From: Pseudocercospora fijiensis CIRAD86
Taxonomy: Eukaryota; Ascomycota; Dothideomycetes; Mycosphaerellales; Mycosphaerellaceae
DNA length: 64,000 bases
Assembly: GCF_000340215.1 (NCBI RefSeq)
Contig: NW_006921534.1
Coordinates: 3,967,041 to 4,031,040 of the forward strand
Direction of reading: 5' to 3'
The stretch's first letter is position 1, and every line of letters begins with the position of its first letter. Below are positions 10,559 through 21,698 of this stretch, one piece after another. Both the position numbers and the translations under genes were made by a program. Under the pieces are notes generated by a model. The model was given only the letters and a program-made list of their open reading frames with translations, was not told where the DNA came from and searched no databases.

Positions 10559-12442
10559 CTACTTGCTCTCCAAATCCTCCACCTTCTCAGTGCCGCCGTT
10601 CACGTGGTCTCTAGTAGCCTTCTCTGCATGACCAACAGAAACGACCGAGCTTCTCCTCCTCTCAATCTCTCTTGCCTCTTCAGTCTCCTCGTAATTGATG
10701 AGGATTTCTCCGTTCTTGCCAAATCTGTGTGGATGATTCTTTGCCACGCGCACAACGTCGAATGCCCCCTTAAGCCCGTGAACATTGTGGAAAATCTCGT
10801 CCATTTCCTCGAGCGATCTGTACGCAGTTTCTGGGAAGAAGAAATATACGCACGGAATCATGAACGCGTTGATTACGGCAAACACTGCGAATCACATTAG
10901 TACGTCGCACAGCAGAGATATCGGTCGTCGCGATGCGCTTACCCGTGTAGGTGTTGTATCCGATGTTCGCGAAAGCGACAGGCGTCACCATCACGACCAT
11001 AAAGTTGAAAATCCAGTTCGCTGTCGTCGAAATGGCGTTGGCTGGCGCACGGATTGACAGAGGTGTGATCTCGGCTGGATACAACCATGTCATGCCAAGC
11101 CACCCGACGGCGAAAAAAGAGTTGAAGACGAAAAGGAAGACGGCAGCTGCTATACCGTACTGTTGACTGTTGGGATTGTCGGTGGGTACTGAGGTTGTGC
11201 CTGCAAGGATTGCCATCGACGCTGCCTGACCAGCTGCGCCGAACAACATCAATTTTCTTCGGCCAATCTTTTCGATGGTGAAGATCGCAATCCAGGATGC
11301 TATGAAATATTCAGTACCGTTGAGTGCTGCTAGCAGTCGAGACAAGAATGGTGAAAGTCCAATGCTGTTCTCGAAGATGGTTGCCGCGTAGTAGGTGATG
11401 ATCTGGCTCGGTGTTAGTGCTGTCTGTGATCGCTTCGGCAGAATTACTTACATTAATCCCAGAAATCTGCTGAAACATTTCTGCCAAGAGTGTTAGTGGC
11501 TTCTCTCATTTCATCAGCAGAGCCACTTACGATTCACGTATCCAAGGCATGTTCGGTGGAAGTTGCGGTTGCGGTTGAGTTTGAAGCAGTCTGCGAAGCG
11601 ACCCTGAGCCATCTCCAAGACAGTGTCCTTGACGGCTTTGAACTCGCTCTGAATCTTTGGGTCGTCTTCAGGCAGGTCGCTCAACGCGCATAGAACATCA
11701 AGGGCCTCGGCCTCCCTGCCCTTCAAGACGAGCCATCGTGGCGATTCAGGAAGTCCTGGGATCAGTGCAAGGATGAATAGGGCAAGAACGATTTGGAATG
11801 CAATAGGAAATCGCCACGATATCGTTGATGGTTCCAAAAAGGAAAATCCCAAATCGAGCCAGTAAGAGAGCATCACACCGAAGACAATCAGAGATCCTTC
11901 AATCATCACCATTTGGCCTCGGCGATGAGACTTGGATGTTTCGGATTGCCATGTGGGGACAGTTGATGTGTTCATACCATTGCCGAATCCTGTGATGAGA
12001 CGGGACGCTATAAGTTGACCTAGACTGAATGAAGAGGATTGGATGGCCGCTCCGATGACCATGATAGCAGAACCGACCATAATGGTTCGTTTTCGTCCAA
12101 GCAGATTGCCAAGCCAGATAGTTGCCACTGCGCCGAAGAAGCATCCCAAAGTGTAGCCACCGACTGTGATGCCCTGGATGTTGGATACATGACTGGCAGT
12201 CTGGCCCTCTGGGGGATTCTGCACATTGATTTCGGGAAAGGTTCTCAGGAACGAACCGAGGGTGAGCAAGCCTCCCATAACACCCTGCAAAGACCTGTCA
12301 GCCTTGACTTCCCGAAGCATTGCTTGTCTGCTTGTCTTCTCTTTACCTGGTCATATCCGAAAAGCGCGAAGTCGACACCGGCGACCACGGCAATGGCGAT
12401 ATTGAGCTTCGTGCCCACGAGTCCGTAAAACTTCTTGCCCAT
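10559..12442 (-). CDS. MFS sugar/H+ symporter (5 exons)
   Basis: Five exons: 12442-12347, 12284-11531, 11480-11452 (29 nt), 11402-10943 and 10884-10559. The introns are 62, 50, 49 and 58 bp, all GT-AG. Joined, they encode 554 aa. The start MGKKFYGLVG lies just before helix 1 (ALFGYDQ). Signature motifs of the sugar transporter family are present in order: GRKRTIMVGS (loop 2-3), PESPRWL (end of helix 6), QMFQQISGIN, created only by splicing the 29-nt exon, EKIGRRKLMLFG (loop 8-9), PAEITPLSIRAPANA and FFPETAYRSLEEMDEIF (after helix 12). It acts at the plasma membrane, importing a sugar or related compound with a proton. The sequence resembles the fungal lactose/hexose permease branch, but the substrate cannot be told from sequence. 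Confidence 0.88.
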
Positions 12443-12660
12443 CTTGTCTACGCTGAGCACCAGCTCCAAGAATCTCCAAGAATCAAAGATCAAAGCTCAA
12501 GGAAAGGAAGGAAGAGACAAGGCTTTCTTAAGTCGAATCCCATCTATACCGTGCGCGCTAACAGCTAGCACTCTGAACGGACTGCTCCAACAGGCAAACC
12601 GGCTCTACTGCAGAATGCCAACATGGCCACCACGCGGCTCGCGCGTGCAAACATCTGTTA

Positions 12661-13326
12661 TCCGGGGTTCCGTCACGACTCACACACTCCTCCCCGCTGT
12701 TCGCGGGGTTTCCGGCCATACGTAAAATCGCCTTTTCCTAGTAGGCCACACGTAAAACTCGATATGGTGGTAGGTTCCAGTCCCATATAGATATATAGGT
12801 GCATGTAGTATTGAACCGCGAGTCCAAATATTATATTGGCCAGTTTATCCGAGTATATAGTGGCTATAGGACCTCACTGTCGCCATTTCTTATGTAATCC
12901 TTGGCAGGCGCGTCCACCTCATTCTAAAGCGTGTATTCCTCGTGCTCCTCCTGTTTCTTATGTTCTACTGTACGGATCGCATACAAAACTCGGTATGGCG
13001 CGTAATAAGGGTAAAAACGTGAAGAGGGTGCGAGCCGAGCGGTTGACCGAGGCGGAGAGGGCAGAGAGGGTGGTAGATCGCGTCGTTTCGAGGTACCACG
13101 AATTGAGGCTAGATTGAGGTCCTACGGTCGCAATTTGGTCACTGATATGCCGGAAATCTACTGTTCCTACCTCTTATGGTGCTTATGTTCAGTTTCCCAT
13201 TATATGTGCTCTACAACATTGCTGTCGTCGAGTTTTACGTGTGGCCTACTAGGAAAGTGCGATTTTACGTATGGCTTAAATCCCCGAGCTGGGGCGAGGG
13301 GTGAAGTGGGCTGACGCAACCCCGGA
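12661..13326. mobile_element. 666-bp MITE with long terminal inverted repeats and TA target duplication
   Basis: Both ends begin TCCGGGGTT (left 12661; right, read on the minus strand, from 13326) and are flanked by TA (12659-12660 and 13327-13328). Inverted similarity runs about 100 bp inward. It includes a well-kept block with GCCATACGTAAAATCGC and CCTAGTAGGCCACACG (left 12715-12762, right 13224-13276). Each arm also has its own small GC hairpin (CCCCGC...GCGGGG at about 12692-12708; CCCC...GGGG at about 13282-13294). TA duplication and TIRs suggest a Tc1/mariner-type non-autonomous element. Internal DNA encodes only a 93-codon ORF (12836-13117, Arg/Glu-rich end) with no transposase motif. 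It is not RIP-mutated. Confidence 0.8.
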
Positions 13327-13676
13327 TAGCGGTAATTCGTCGGATGTCACTGGTGCTGCGGTAACAAGGTTAGAGCTTTGATGGCGCCGCTCGCGGAGGA
13401 GCTGCGGAGAAGATGGGGCATGCCGTGATCACTGTGGAGGACTGTGATCCTGTAGGCGTTAGCCAAGAACCTTAGTCAATTAGTAAATAGTGATTACTAT
13501 AGTAACAGTAGCATTCACTAGTCGCTATAGCTAATATAATATATATATATATATATATATAATAGTATAGTAGCTACTACTACTAGCTACTATAGTTACT
13601 ATTATCTAGTAAGGGTAGATATACTTATATAGGTAGTCTATCTAATAGCTAGATAGGGGATTATAGGGCCGTTGTC
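13327..13676. other. intergenic, GC-normal then AT-rich, with AT microsatellite
   Basis: The first 150 bp have ordinary composition. From about 13480 the DNA turns AT-rich, with TAGTA/TACTA tracts and an (AT)n run at about 13536-13562. It forms the left flank of the outer retrotransposon; its last five bases (13672-13676, TTGTC) are the target duplication. Confidence 0.6.
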
Positions 13677-13872
13677 TATAAGAAGGGTATATTAGTAGGT
13701 AGATAGGGTAGTAGTAGGTATAGATAGTATTCGATAAGAAGCTAGAAGGAGAGGGAGGAAGATAGGCAAGTTAGCCTATTACTAAGCGCTAAGCCCTGCC
13801 TAAGGCACTAAGACCCTAGCTTTACTTAGCCTAGTTATATACTAATTACGTATAATCTCTTTAGCCCTAATA
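13677..13872 (-). repeat. 3' LTR of outer element (196 bp)
   Basis: Direct repeat of 32916-33111 and the same length. The differences seen are C/T or G/A transitions. It bears the left TTGTC target duplication at its edge. Confidence 0.93.
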
Positions 13873-15055
13873 TACGCTTCCTTTCTAAAGGCCGCGCCCT
13901 CGTAGCCTATCTATATTCTACGACCTCTATTACCGCTAACTTAGTAAGTCTAATAAGCTGCTTAGCCCGCGCTAAATTAAACACTTAACTACCTAATTAT
14001 ATAACTATATCAAACCTTACCTCTAATATAATATAATGTCTAACTCTAACTACGCTATTACTACGGCTATAGTAATAATAAGGTACTATATAGCTATATA
14101 AATTAAAGGCTAGCAACTAATTACAATACGAGCGTACCTTCCCTACTATAATAGGTAGGTATACGGGGTATTGCAGCACTGCCCCCGTTCTAAGTAAGGT
14201 TGTCCGAGTTCTTTGCGTCTACTTTTAAAAGACTTAGAAATGTCCGCTCCGAGGGTTTGTCCGTTCCGAGGGTTGTTCTTATTATTACGAGGACTATTAT
14301 TTACTATCGTAGTTTTACTAGCCCTAATTAATTAGGTTTAGTAGCCTTTAATTGTTAATCTTATCTTATCTTTTAAAAAATACAGCTTGTTTAGTTTCTA
14401 TAAGTAAAGGCTATTATAAGTGTAGTAGTAGAGGTTCGCCTCGCTTAAAGGGTTAGATAGATCGAGGAGTAACCTATTATCCGCAAGATCGACCCCGGCT
14501 AGCTTAGCTCTATAGTTTTGCCCTTAGTTAGTCTATTAGTCGCTTAATCTTTTAGGCGGCTTAAAGTTTTAATTAAAGTTTTAATTAAAGGTGCCTTAGG
14601 CTCGTAGTATAGGTAAGGTTGTGTCCGCAGGTGCAGTAATAGTAGTAAGTAATGTTAATAATAGTAGCGCTAGTCGTCTTAGCGCTAACTTTACCTTGCT
14701 TTCGATTTCCTTCTTTAAATAATAATATACTCCGCAATACTATTACTAATATAGCCGCGCCGGCCGTGTCGCCCTTTAGTATAAGCGTAACGCCGTTATT
14801 ACTATTATTATTACTAATACTATTCGCCTATGCGCGCGTACTATCTCTATCGACCGCCTAGGCCTTAGGCCTCGATAGGACATAGAAATAAGAGAGGCGC
14901 TAAGAGGAGGGTCTTATAGGGTACGCTAGTAAAGAGGTAGATTCTTAAAAGAGTAGGCGATCGGTTAACAGTTATAGCGCGTTTGTTAACGCTCGGTATA
15001 TATCTACTATAGTAGTATAGTCTTATTATCCTTTATTACTAATAATTGCTTACCT
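13873..15055 (-). other. 3' non-coding region of outer element
   Basis: About 1.2 kb lies between the end of pol (chromodomain) and the 3' LTR. No conserved domain is readable even when RIP-type stops are ignored. It may be a long 3' UTR or a degraded extra ORF. TA-rich, RIP-mutated. Confidence 0.5.
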
Positions 15056-17461
15056 CTAATTAGTTAGCTAATAGCACCCCGGGGGTAGCATTATTCCTAG
15101 GCGACATTATAGGCCCTTAGCCTTCTTCTTGTTCTTTATACTAGTCTAATACTTATTTAACAACTCGGTTATATCCTTAAAGGAACCTTTAGCTTCCTAC
15201 GAGTCCTATTTAGGTAGATAGCCTTGCTATCTTAGGAGGTACTCCTTCTTGCCTTGTCTAGTCCGATACTTTAGGATACGTTCTATAGACTATAGCTCTT
15301 CGCTATTAGCTAGTATGTCCTCGGATTTAGTAGGTGCTTTATCCCCTTCGTATAGGTAGTACGGCTTAAGGAGGGATACATAGAAGGTATTATAGATAGT
15401 GTAATAAGGTAGAAGCTACAACTAGTAAGCCTATATGCCCTTAGCTTCTCGAATACGGAATAGGCTAATGTATCTTAGTACGAGCTTAGGCCTTGTTTTG
15501 CTATTAGGTAATAGGTGTTTGCGGATACGGAGGTTCTTAGTGCTTAGTATAACTAGGTCGCCTTGCTTAAAGGTTATTAGCGTATAGTGTTTGTTATAAT
15601 AGGCCTTCTAATAGGCCTAGGCCTTCGCTAGTTTATTAGCTATCTTAGCGTAAATTTCTCGCATCTTTTAAACCCTCTTAATAGCCGCTAGTGTCTTAGG
15701 TTAACCCGCTTCCCTTTCCTTGCGCTCGGCCTCGAGCGATAGGGGGTCTTATAGTAGCGTAGGGTTGCTTCCTATTATAGCGAAATAAGGTAACATCTTA
15801 GTAGATAAGTAGACACTATTGTTGTATACGAATTCGGCTAGTTAAAGGAGATTAACCTAGTTATTAGGGTTCTTATTAATATAGCTACGTAGGTACTGCT
15901 ATAGGGTAGCATTCTATCTCTCTATTTAACCGTTAGTCTATAGATAGAAGGCTATTAATAGCCGATGCTTTAGTCTTAGCTATAGGCATATTTCGCTCTA
16001 ATAGTGCAATATAAATATCGAGCCCCTATCGGAGACTATCCCCTTAGGGGTTCCCTAATAGGTATAGAAGATATTAGTCTATAGCGCCTTAGCTAGGTTA
16101 ATAGCCGTCTAATCCTTTCGGGCAGGAATATAACGAGCGCCCTTAGTAAACCGGTCTACGACAACTAGGATAGCATTATATATATCCTTGCTTCCCCTAC
16201 GCTTAGTAGGTAGAAGGCCTATAATAAAATCTATTATAAGCTTAGTAAATAGCTTCTTTGGAACAGGGAGTAAAGACAACTCGCTAAATAGTAAGTGCTT
16301 TAGTGCTTTAACTCGCTAGTATACTATATAGGTCTATATATACTCCTTTATATGCCGCTTACTATTTAGCTAGTAGTATATGCGCGATAGTAACTCGTAC
16401 GACCTCTCTATGCTATAGTAACTAGCGAGCTTACTATTATAGTGCCTCTTTAAAAGCTCTTATCTAATCGATTGTTTAGCGGGGATATAATATCTGCCCT
16501 TAAACTTTAAGTAACCTTTATCGTCGATCGACTAACTATTACTCTTACTAGATCGAGTCGCCCGTCTACTTATAAGCCTATTAATACGCTCGATAGCAAA
16601 GGCGTCCCTCTGCTAAGCATGTAATAGCTTATCTATAAACGATTAACTATCCCTATTTGCAAGGTTATTTAATAGCACTCTCGCTATTAAACGAGGTACG
16701 TATTGCATATATCTAACAGTACTAGCAGCCGGAACTACTGTAACCTCTTCTATAGTGCTATCGCTATATAGACTATTACTATAAATAGCAATGTCCTTAA
16801 TCGAGTTATTATAGCTCGAGCGATCTATGTCCTTTCTTTTAATATATACTAGAAGAACGACAACTCCGCTATAGTATTTGTTGCCGCCGCGGGGTCCGGA
16901 AGTCCGCTTATCCTACGCTTACTTATTAACAATACGGGCTATAGCAATCTTATACTACAGGGTTAGAAACAAAGAATTAATATATTAGGTCTCGCTATCG
17001 TAATTAGGTCGCCTCGATAGGCTATTAGTAGGGTTGCTTACGCCTAGCCGATATAATATATTAAAATCAAACCCGGCGAGGTAGACGGCCTATCTAGCCT
17101 ATCGACCTATAACCCTAGTAACCTTAGTAATGCTACGGAGGTTGTTATAGTCTATATAGACCTGTATTGTATATTAAGCCCTATCGAGGTAGTGCCTCTA
17201 ATACTTAAAGGCCTCGATAATAGCTAGGAGCTCTTACTTATAGGTCTCGTAGCGACGTTTAGCATTAATTATCTTCCTCGAGAAGAAGGCAATCGGGTGC
17301 TAGTAGGTGTTATTAGCCTGCTATAATATAATAGCTAATATAGCGAACTATAAAGCGTTAGTCTCAATTCGGATCTGTTTACTTAGTACGAAATAGTATA
17401 ACGAGGAGACTTTAGTAAATCGCTTCTTTAGACCGTTAAAAGCGGCTTATATTTTGTTAGT
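15056..17461 (-). pseudogene. outer element pol, 3' part: RNase H, integrase, chromodomain
   Basis: Reading through TAG/TAA stops on the minus strand from 17461 gives, in order: the end of the RT/RNase H (AAFNGLKKRFTKVS, HPIAFFSRK, ELLAIIEAFK, a D-Y-NNL degenerate DHxNL, LAGFDFNILYR, then NSLSRRPNYD); an integrase zinc region (16.3-16.5 kb) and core (VVVDRFTKGARYIP, SDRGSIF, NPNN); and a chromodomain at about 15150-15300 (ERILKYRTRQGKKEYLLR, degraded aromatics at TAG codons). The last marks it as a chromovirus, whose integrase chromodomain steers insertion to heterochromatin in the family. The fragment continues the RT fragment at 29787 once the inner element is removed. No intact product. 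Confidence 0.88.
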
Positions 17462-17465
17462 CTAC
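17462..17465. repeat. left 4-bp target duplication (CTAC) of inner element
   Basis: CTAC directly before the 5' LTR; matched by CTAC at 29783-29786 directly after the 3' LTR. Confidence 0.85.
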
Positions 17466-17744
17466 TATTAGCTAGTAACCGGCCCTATACCTATAGGCTA
17501 GTTTTAAGCCTATATAAGAGGCCTCCTTCTACATTATAGATAGGGCATCAACCTCGTACAGCACATTGTTTATATTACACTTCTATAATGCCTATATTGT
17601 AGGGCTCTAGTTATTAGCCTAAGCGATAGTCTCGTTATCCTATCTTGCTAAACATAGCTGCCTATATTGCTATAGGTTATATTACCCTCGGTAGCCTATA
17701 CTATTGCTATAAGTAGTAGTAGTAGTATTGGTTTCCGTCCTTTA
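17466..17744 (+). repeat. 5' LTR of inner element (279 bp)
   Basis: Begins TATTAGCTAG and ends TCCTTTA (TG...CA after RIP). It contains a TATA-like CCTATATAAGAGG at about 17510-17522, a probable promoter. The following bases (TTAGAGCCGAAGG, from 17745) are a possible tRNA primer-binding site, TAG standing for an original TGG; this is inference. Confidence 0.92.
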
Positions 17745-18561
17745 TTAGAGCCGAAGGTAGGGCTATCTCTTTATATCTAATAGGTTCGGGTATGTTGAAG
17801 GTGGTCTCTAGGCACGAATAGCTATAACCGAAGCAAGGGTACGATAAGAGCCTACGATACGGACGATACCGAAGTATCTTAAGGGGCCGTTACGACAAGC
17901 AGAGAAACCTCTTAACGAGGGCATCGCTTTAACCCCGAAAAGCTGCAAACCCTTAGGACTATTACAGCTTAGGGCCTAGTCTATAACTATAGCTAGCTTC
18001 TAAGGACTCGGCTCCGGGTCGAAGACCTATTTAGCACCGCTTACTCGAGATAAGCTACCGCCCGCCTAAGGAGGAGATAGACTAATTACCTATCGGCCTT
18101 GCTTAGTTTGCTAAGACTATCTATACGATAGCAATTTCTAGATTATAGGTCGGATGCCTAGACAGTTCCCCTATCGACCGGGTAGATTACTTCGGGATTC
18201 GCTGCCTCGTTCGGATAGTGCTTAGCCTTCTACTAGAAAAAGAAGGTCCCCGCCCCCCGCCTAGCTAAAGGAGATAATAATAGTTAGTAAAGTAGCTAGT
18301 TTCTAGGATCTAGGTGTAAATAGAGATTGCAGTTCCTTCCTCCGAGCGGCTTTTGTCTAAATTTACTAAATTAAAGCTCTTAGGGGTGTCTAGGCGACCC
18401 CTAAGAGGCTAAATTCTAATGCTACCCCGGGGGTAATATTAGAAGAAAATAGCCTAGTACACTATTTTCTCGTATAGCAACATCGAAACAAACTAAACCT
18501 ATAATATATACTAAAAACACTTTCCTATAGCATTTTATTTTAACTACTTTATAATAATCGA
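17745..18561 (+). other. leader region of inner element with strong hairpin
   Basis: About 800 bp between the 5' LTR and the gag ATG. A perfect 11-bp-arm inverted repeat (CTCTTAGGGGT ... ACCCCTAAGAG) lies at 18377-18407, followed by the first copy of the element's recurrent palindrome at 18416-18442. The frame ending at the TAA in that palindrome (18417-18419) reads with only RIP-type stops from about 17800, so a short upstream ORF of about 200 codons is possible but unproven. Confidence 0.5.
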
Positions 18562-21500
18562 ATGAGCTCTAGCGAAAGCGAGCATTACGAATTAGCGGAA
18601 TCTTCGGAATCTAATAATCTACTAGACTCTATTAACGAAGAAATTAGGCGACGACTAGTTATTATAAGCGCCGTCGACTTAGGGGCTATCGAGCCTTCTA
18701 CGCCCGAGGCTCTCTACAATGTCGTTATAAAGATGATTTAAGGGCAAACTAACCTTCTCCGTTAGAATAGGCGTCGCCCGCTAGAGCTAGGAAGTAGTAG
18801 GAACCCTTTGTTCGAAGGGTAGAACGCTACGGCGCACGTAGAACGCTTTAAGGACAACTTAGCCGAGTACGGACTCGAAGAGGAGTCGGACTAGTACAAG
18901 GTCCGGTCCCTTACGAGGACTACTATTACTAAGCTTTACCGAACCCTTAGAACCCTAGTTAGCTATCTAGAAAAGGACGACAAGTCTAATGCCGACTAGG
19001 AGGTCTTTAAGCAGGCCTTTATAAGGGAGTATCGGGATCGCGATAGCCGTCGCATTAAAGGTAGTCGTACGTAGCTTAAGAACCTCTATATAGAGAGGCG
19101 TACCGAAGATGACGACCTAAAGGAGTACGTCCGCGAGTTTATTAAATTAGCGGACGGCATCGACTAGCAGGACCTCGAGAATTCTTAGAGAACGAGGCTG
19201 CTTCTTAAAGGGTTGCCGTAGTCTACGGCTAAGCGTGTCTTCCGTCGCTATAAGCTTAGCGAAGCTAATCCTAAGACCTTTAGGAAGTACAAAGAGGTCC
19301 TAGAGGCTGTTAAGGACGACATTAATAGCTCCGCCGATATAAAGAAGTTCATTTACGGCGAGGACCGGAATAACCTAGCCTAGGTAAGGAACGATGCCTT
19401 AGGAACTAGAGGGCCTAAGTTTCTTCCTAAATCGCAAAGTAGTCCTAGTACCGTAACTCCTACCGTTACTAAGCATTCTTAGGACGTTGCGGACTTAGCT
19501 AAATCCCTAGCCTAGCTTAACCTTAATGCGAAAGCACTATAGCGAGTTAGGGAGGTTATTAATGCTAGTATACTAAAGGATGTGCTACCGGTCTACTAGA
19601 TTTCCGATCCTAACTACCCTAAGGCCCCTTTAGTTAACGTCTACGCTATGCGAAAGATCTATTCTAACTTAGATAGTAAGTGCTAGATATGCGGCGGTTT
19701 CAAACATATTTAATTAGACTGCCCTATCTAGAAAGAGCTTCTTAAGAGGAAGCTCGTTATATAAGTAAATAGTCGGTTCTACTATACCGATACCGGCGAT
19801 AAGATTAACTTCGAGTAGGATCGTAGAGCTCCGAAGCTGCCTTAACTTAGGAGTCTTCTAGAGAAGAAGTATAGTAGCAAGATCGAGTTTAAGGACACTA
19901 GGAACAGTACCCTCGCCGCTATTACTAAATAAGAAACTTAGAAGGTTAGGGCAAAATAGGTTGAGGAGCGGAGCAGTAATAGTACTACTAAGCCTATTAA
20001 AGTCAACTTTATATCTTAGGATCCGGACGCAGTTACTAATGTTTACGCGGTTACTAAGAACAGTATAGATGTCTACGCTGCTATACGGTCTTAGACCTAG
20101 TCCTAAAGCAAGGGCAAGAACCCTTAGAACCCTACTCGCCCTAGTACGGCAGCCCCTACTAGGGTACTAAAGAATAAGGCGGCCGATAAGGCTAAGTAAT
20201 AGCGCGAGTCGACTGCAAAAACTAAGACTCTCTAGACAGCTATAGACCGTGCTGCCCGATCTAGCACTATACCTAGCACCGTACCTAGTACCCTACCTAT
20301 AGAAAGCCTAGTCGTCTTAGAGACTCTAGAGGTCGATATAGAGGATGTTGCTACCGATATTAGTAGCACCCTAGGTCTAGCTAACCCGCCGGCCTATAAA
20401 CGAAAGTTAGCCGACCTAAAGAGCTTTCGCTTTAATAGGTATATAAAGAAGTATAGTGCCGGGCCTACTAACTCTTACGATATAAAGGTAAATGCTCTCT
20501 TCTAGGCTTTATAGTTCCTAGACCTTAAGTCTAACGTGTCTATAAGAGAGCTTCTAGCATACGGTTTGCCTACTAACCTATTCTAAAGCCGGATTCCTAA
20601 CGATACTACCTTTATAAAAGACCTTGTAGCCCTCCGACGTAAATAGGGGCGAGAGGACTATATCGACGTCTCTTCCCTATAGTTCCTTCCTAAATTTTTA
20701 AGGGCCCTAGAGTTAGCAGAAGGCGAATTAGTAACCTACGAGAGCTAGGAGACTATCGATAATACTAACGAAGAGGGGATTGAGGAGATAGGCCAAGGGG
20801 ATAATAATAATGCCGACCCTACTTCGGTTTTAGTTTCTATTAAGGCTGTCCGATTTACTAGCTAATAAATCGGTCGAGTAGGACCTCCTCGACCTAAGGA
20901 ACTTTACTCTATCCCTAATAATATAGACCTTTCCGTAGTTACCCGTTCCTTTACCGTCGTTCCCGCTATCTATATCTAAGTTACTATCGGGAGCTATAGT
21001 TAGCAGTTGCTAGCAATGCTTAATAATAGTTTAGAGTTACTTATTATAAGTAAGCGCTAGGCTAGACAGCTCCGACTGCTAATAAATAGAGATATTTCCC
21101 TTAGTATGTAAGGAGTAAATAGGGAGGTTGCGCTAGTAGGTGCCTGCTATAATGTTATAGTAGACGCTTTCGGCATATGCTTTTCCTTTACCTTCTAGAT
21201 TGCCGCTAACCCGAACACGCTAATTATTCTAGGCCGACTATAGTCTCGCATAACCTGGGGTATCTAGCGCAACTGCGACGATAGCTCCTAGGAAGGAACT
21301 ATCGCTAACTAGAAGGGCAACCGAGTCGTATTTACTAGTTATGTCGGAAACACTAGCTACAAATCCTACGAGGATATCCTTACTACTTCTAAACGCTCTT
21401 CGGGAAACGCTATAGCGCGGTTATAAGACCGGCAATCTGCGCTATAAGTTAATATAGCTTAAATAGGTTATATCTAGAGGTACGCCGCTCCGTACGATAA

Positions 21501-21675
21501 GGCTAGTTCCTAGGCTCTATACTAAGAAGACGAATGCTCGAAGCGATAGCGAGCATAATAGTATAACGACTACCTAGTATACGAATCTCGGTAATAATGC
21601 TATCGTAGGCATCGCCGCCGGAAGCGGATCTACCCGAGCCCGAATCCGAACTAACTAATTAGAGCGCCGAGCTAA
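18562..21675 (+). pseudogene. inner element gag-protease ORF, RIP-inactivated
   Basis: One frame from the ATG at 18562 (MSSSESEHYELAESSES) to the TAA at 21673-21675, 1,037 codons, broken only by TAG/TAA codons of RIP type. It contains a capsid-like helical region (about 18.8-19.3 kb), a zinc knuckle C-x2-C-x4-H-x4-C at about 19682-19723, a basic Thr/Pro-rich stretch, and a retropepsin-like site at about 21010-21050 (MLNNS-LELLIISKR, the catalytic Asp now Asn by a TG-to-TA change). Gag and protease share this frame; pol is in another frame and begins at an overlapping ATG. Confidence 0.85.
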
Positions 21676-21698
21676 TGCTACCCTAGGGGTGTTATTAG
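21672..21698. promoter_or_regulatory. palindrome with TAATG stop/start overlap between gag-PR and pol
   Basis: 27-bp near-perfect inverted repeat (CTAATGCTACCC...GTTATTAG, centre CTAG). The gag-PR frame stops at TAA 21673-21675. The ATG at 21675-21677 opens exactly the RT-integrase frame. This is the layout of coupled termination-reinitiation known from some fungal viruses; that role here is inference. Confidence 0.6.

Noticed and set aside
12836..13117. 93-codon ORF inside the MITE as a gene
   Set aside because: It lies wholly between TIRs, has no transposase or other motif, and its length is within chance.
13861..13872. Telomere-like CCCTAA
   Set aside because: A single CCCTAATA at the LTR edge, not an array; it is the LTR terminus.
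14652..14861. 69-codon hydrophobic ORF
   Set aside because: A chance open frame in RIP-mutated DNA, antisense to the element; TA-rich sequence gives Ile/Leu runs.
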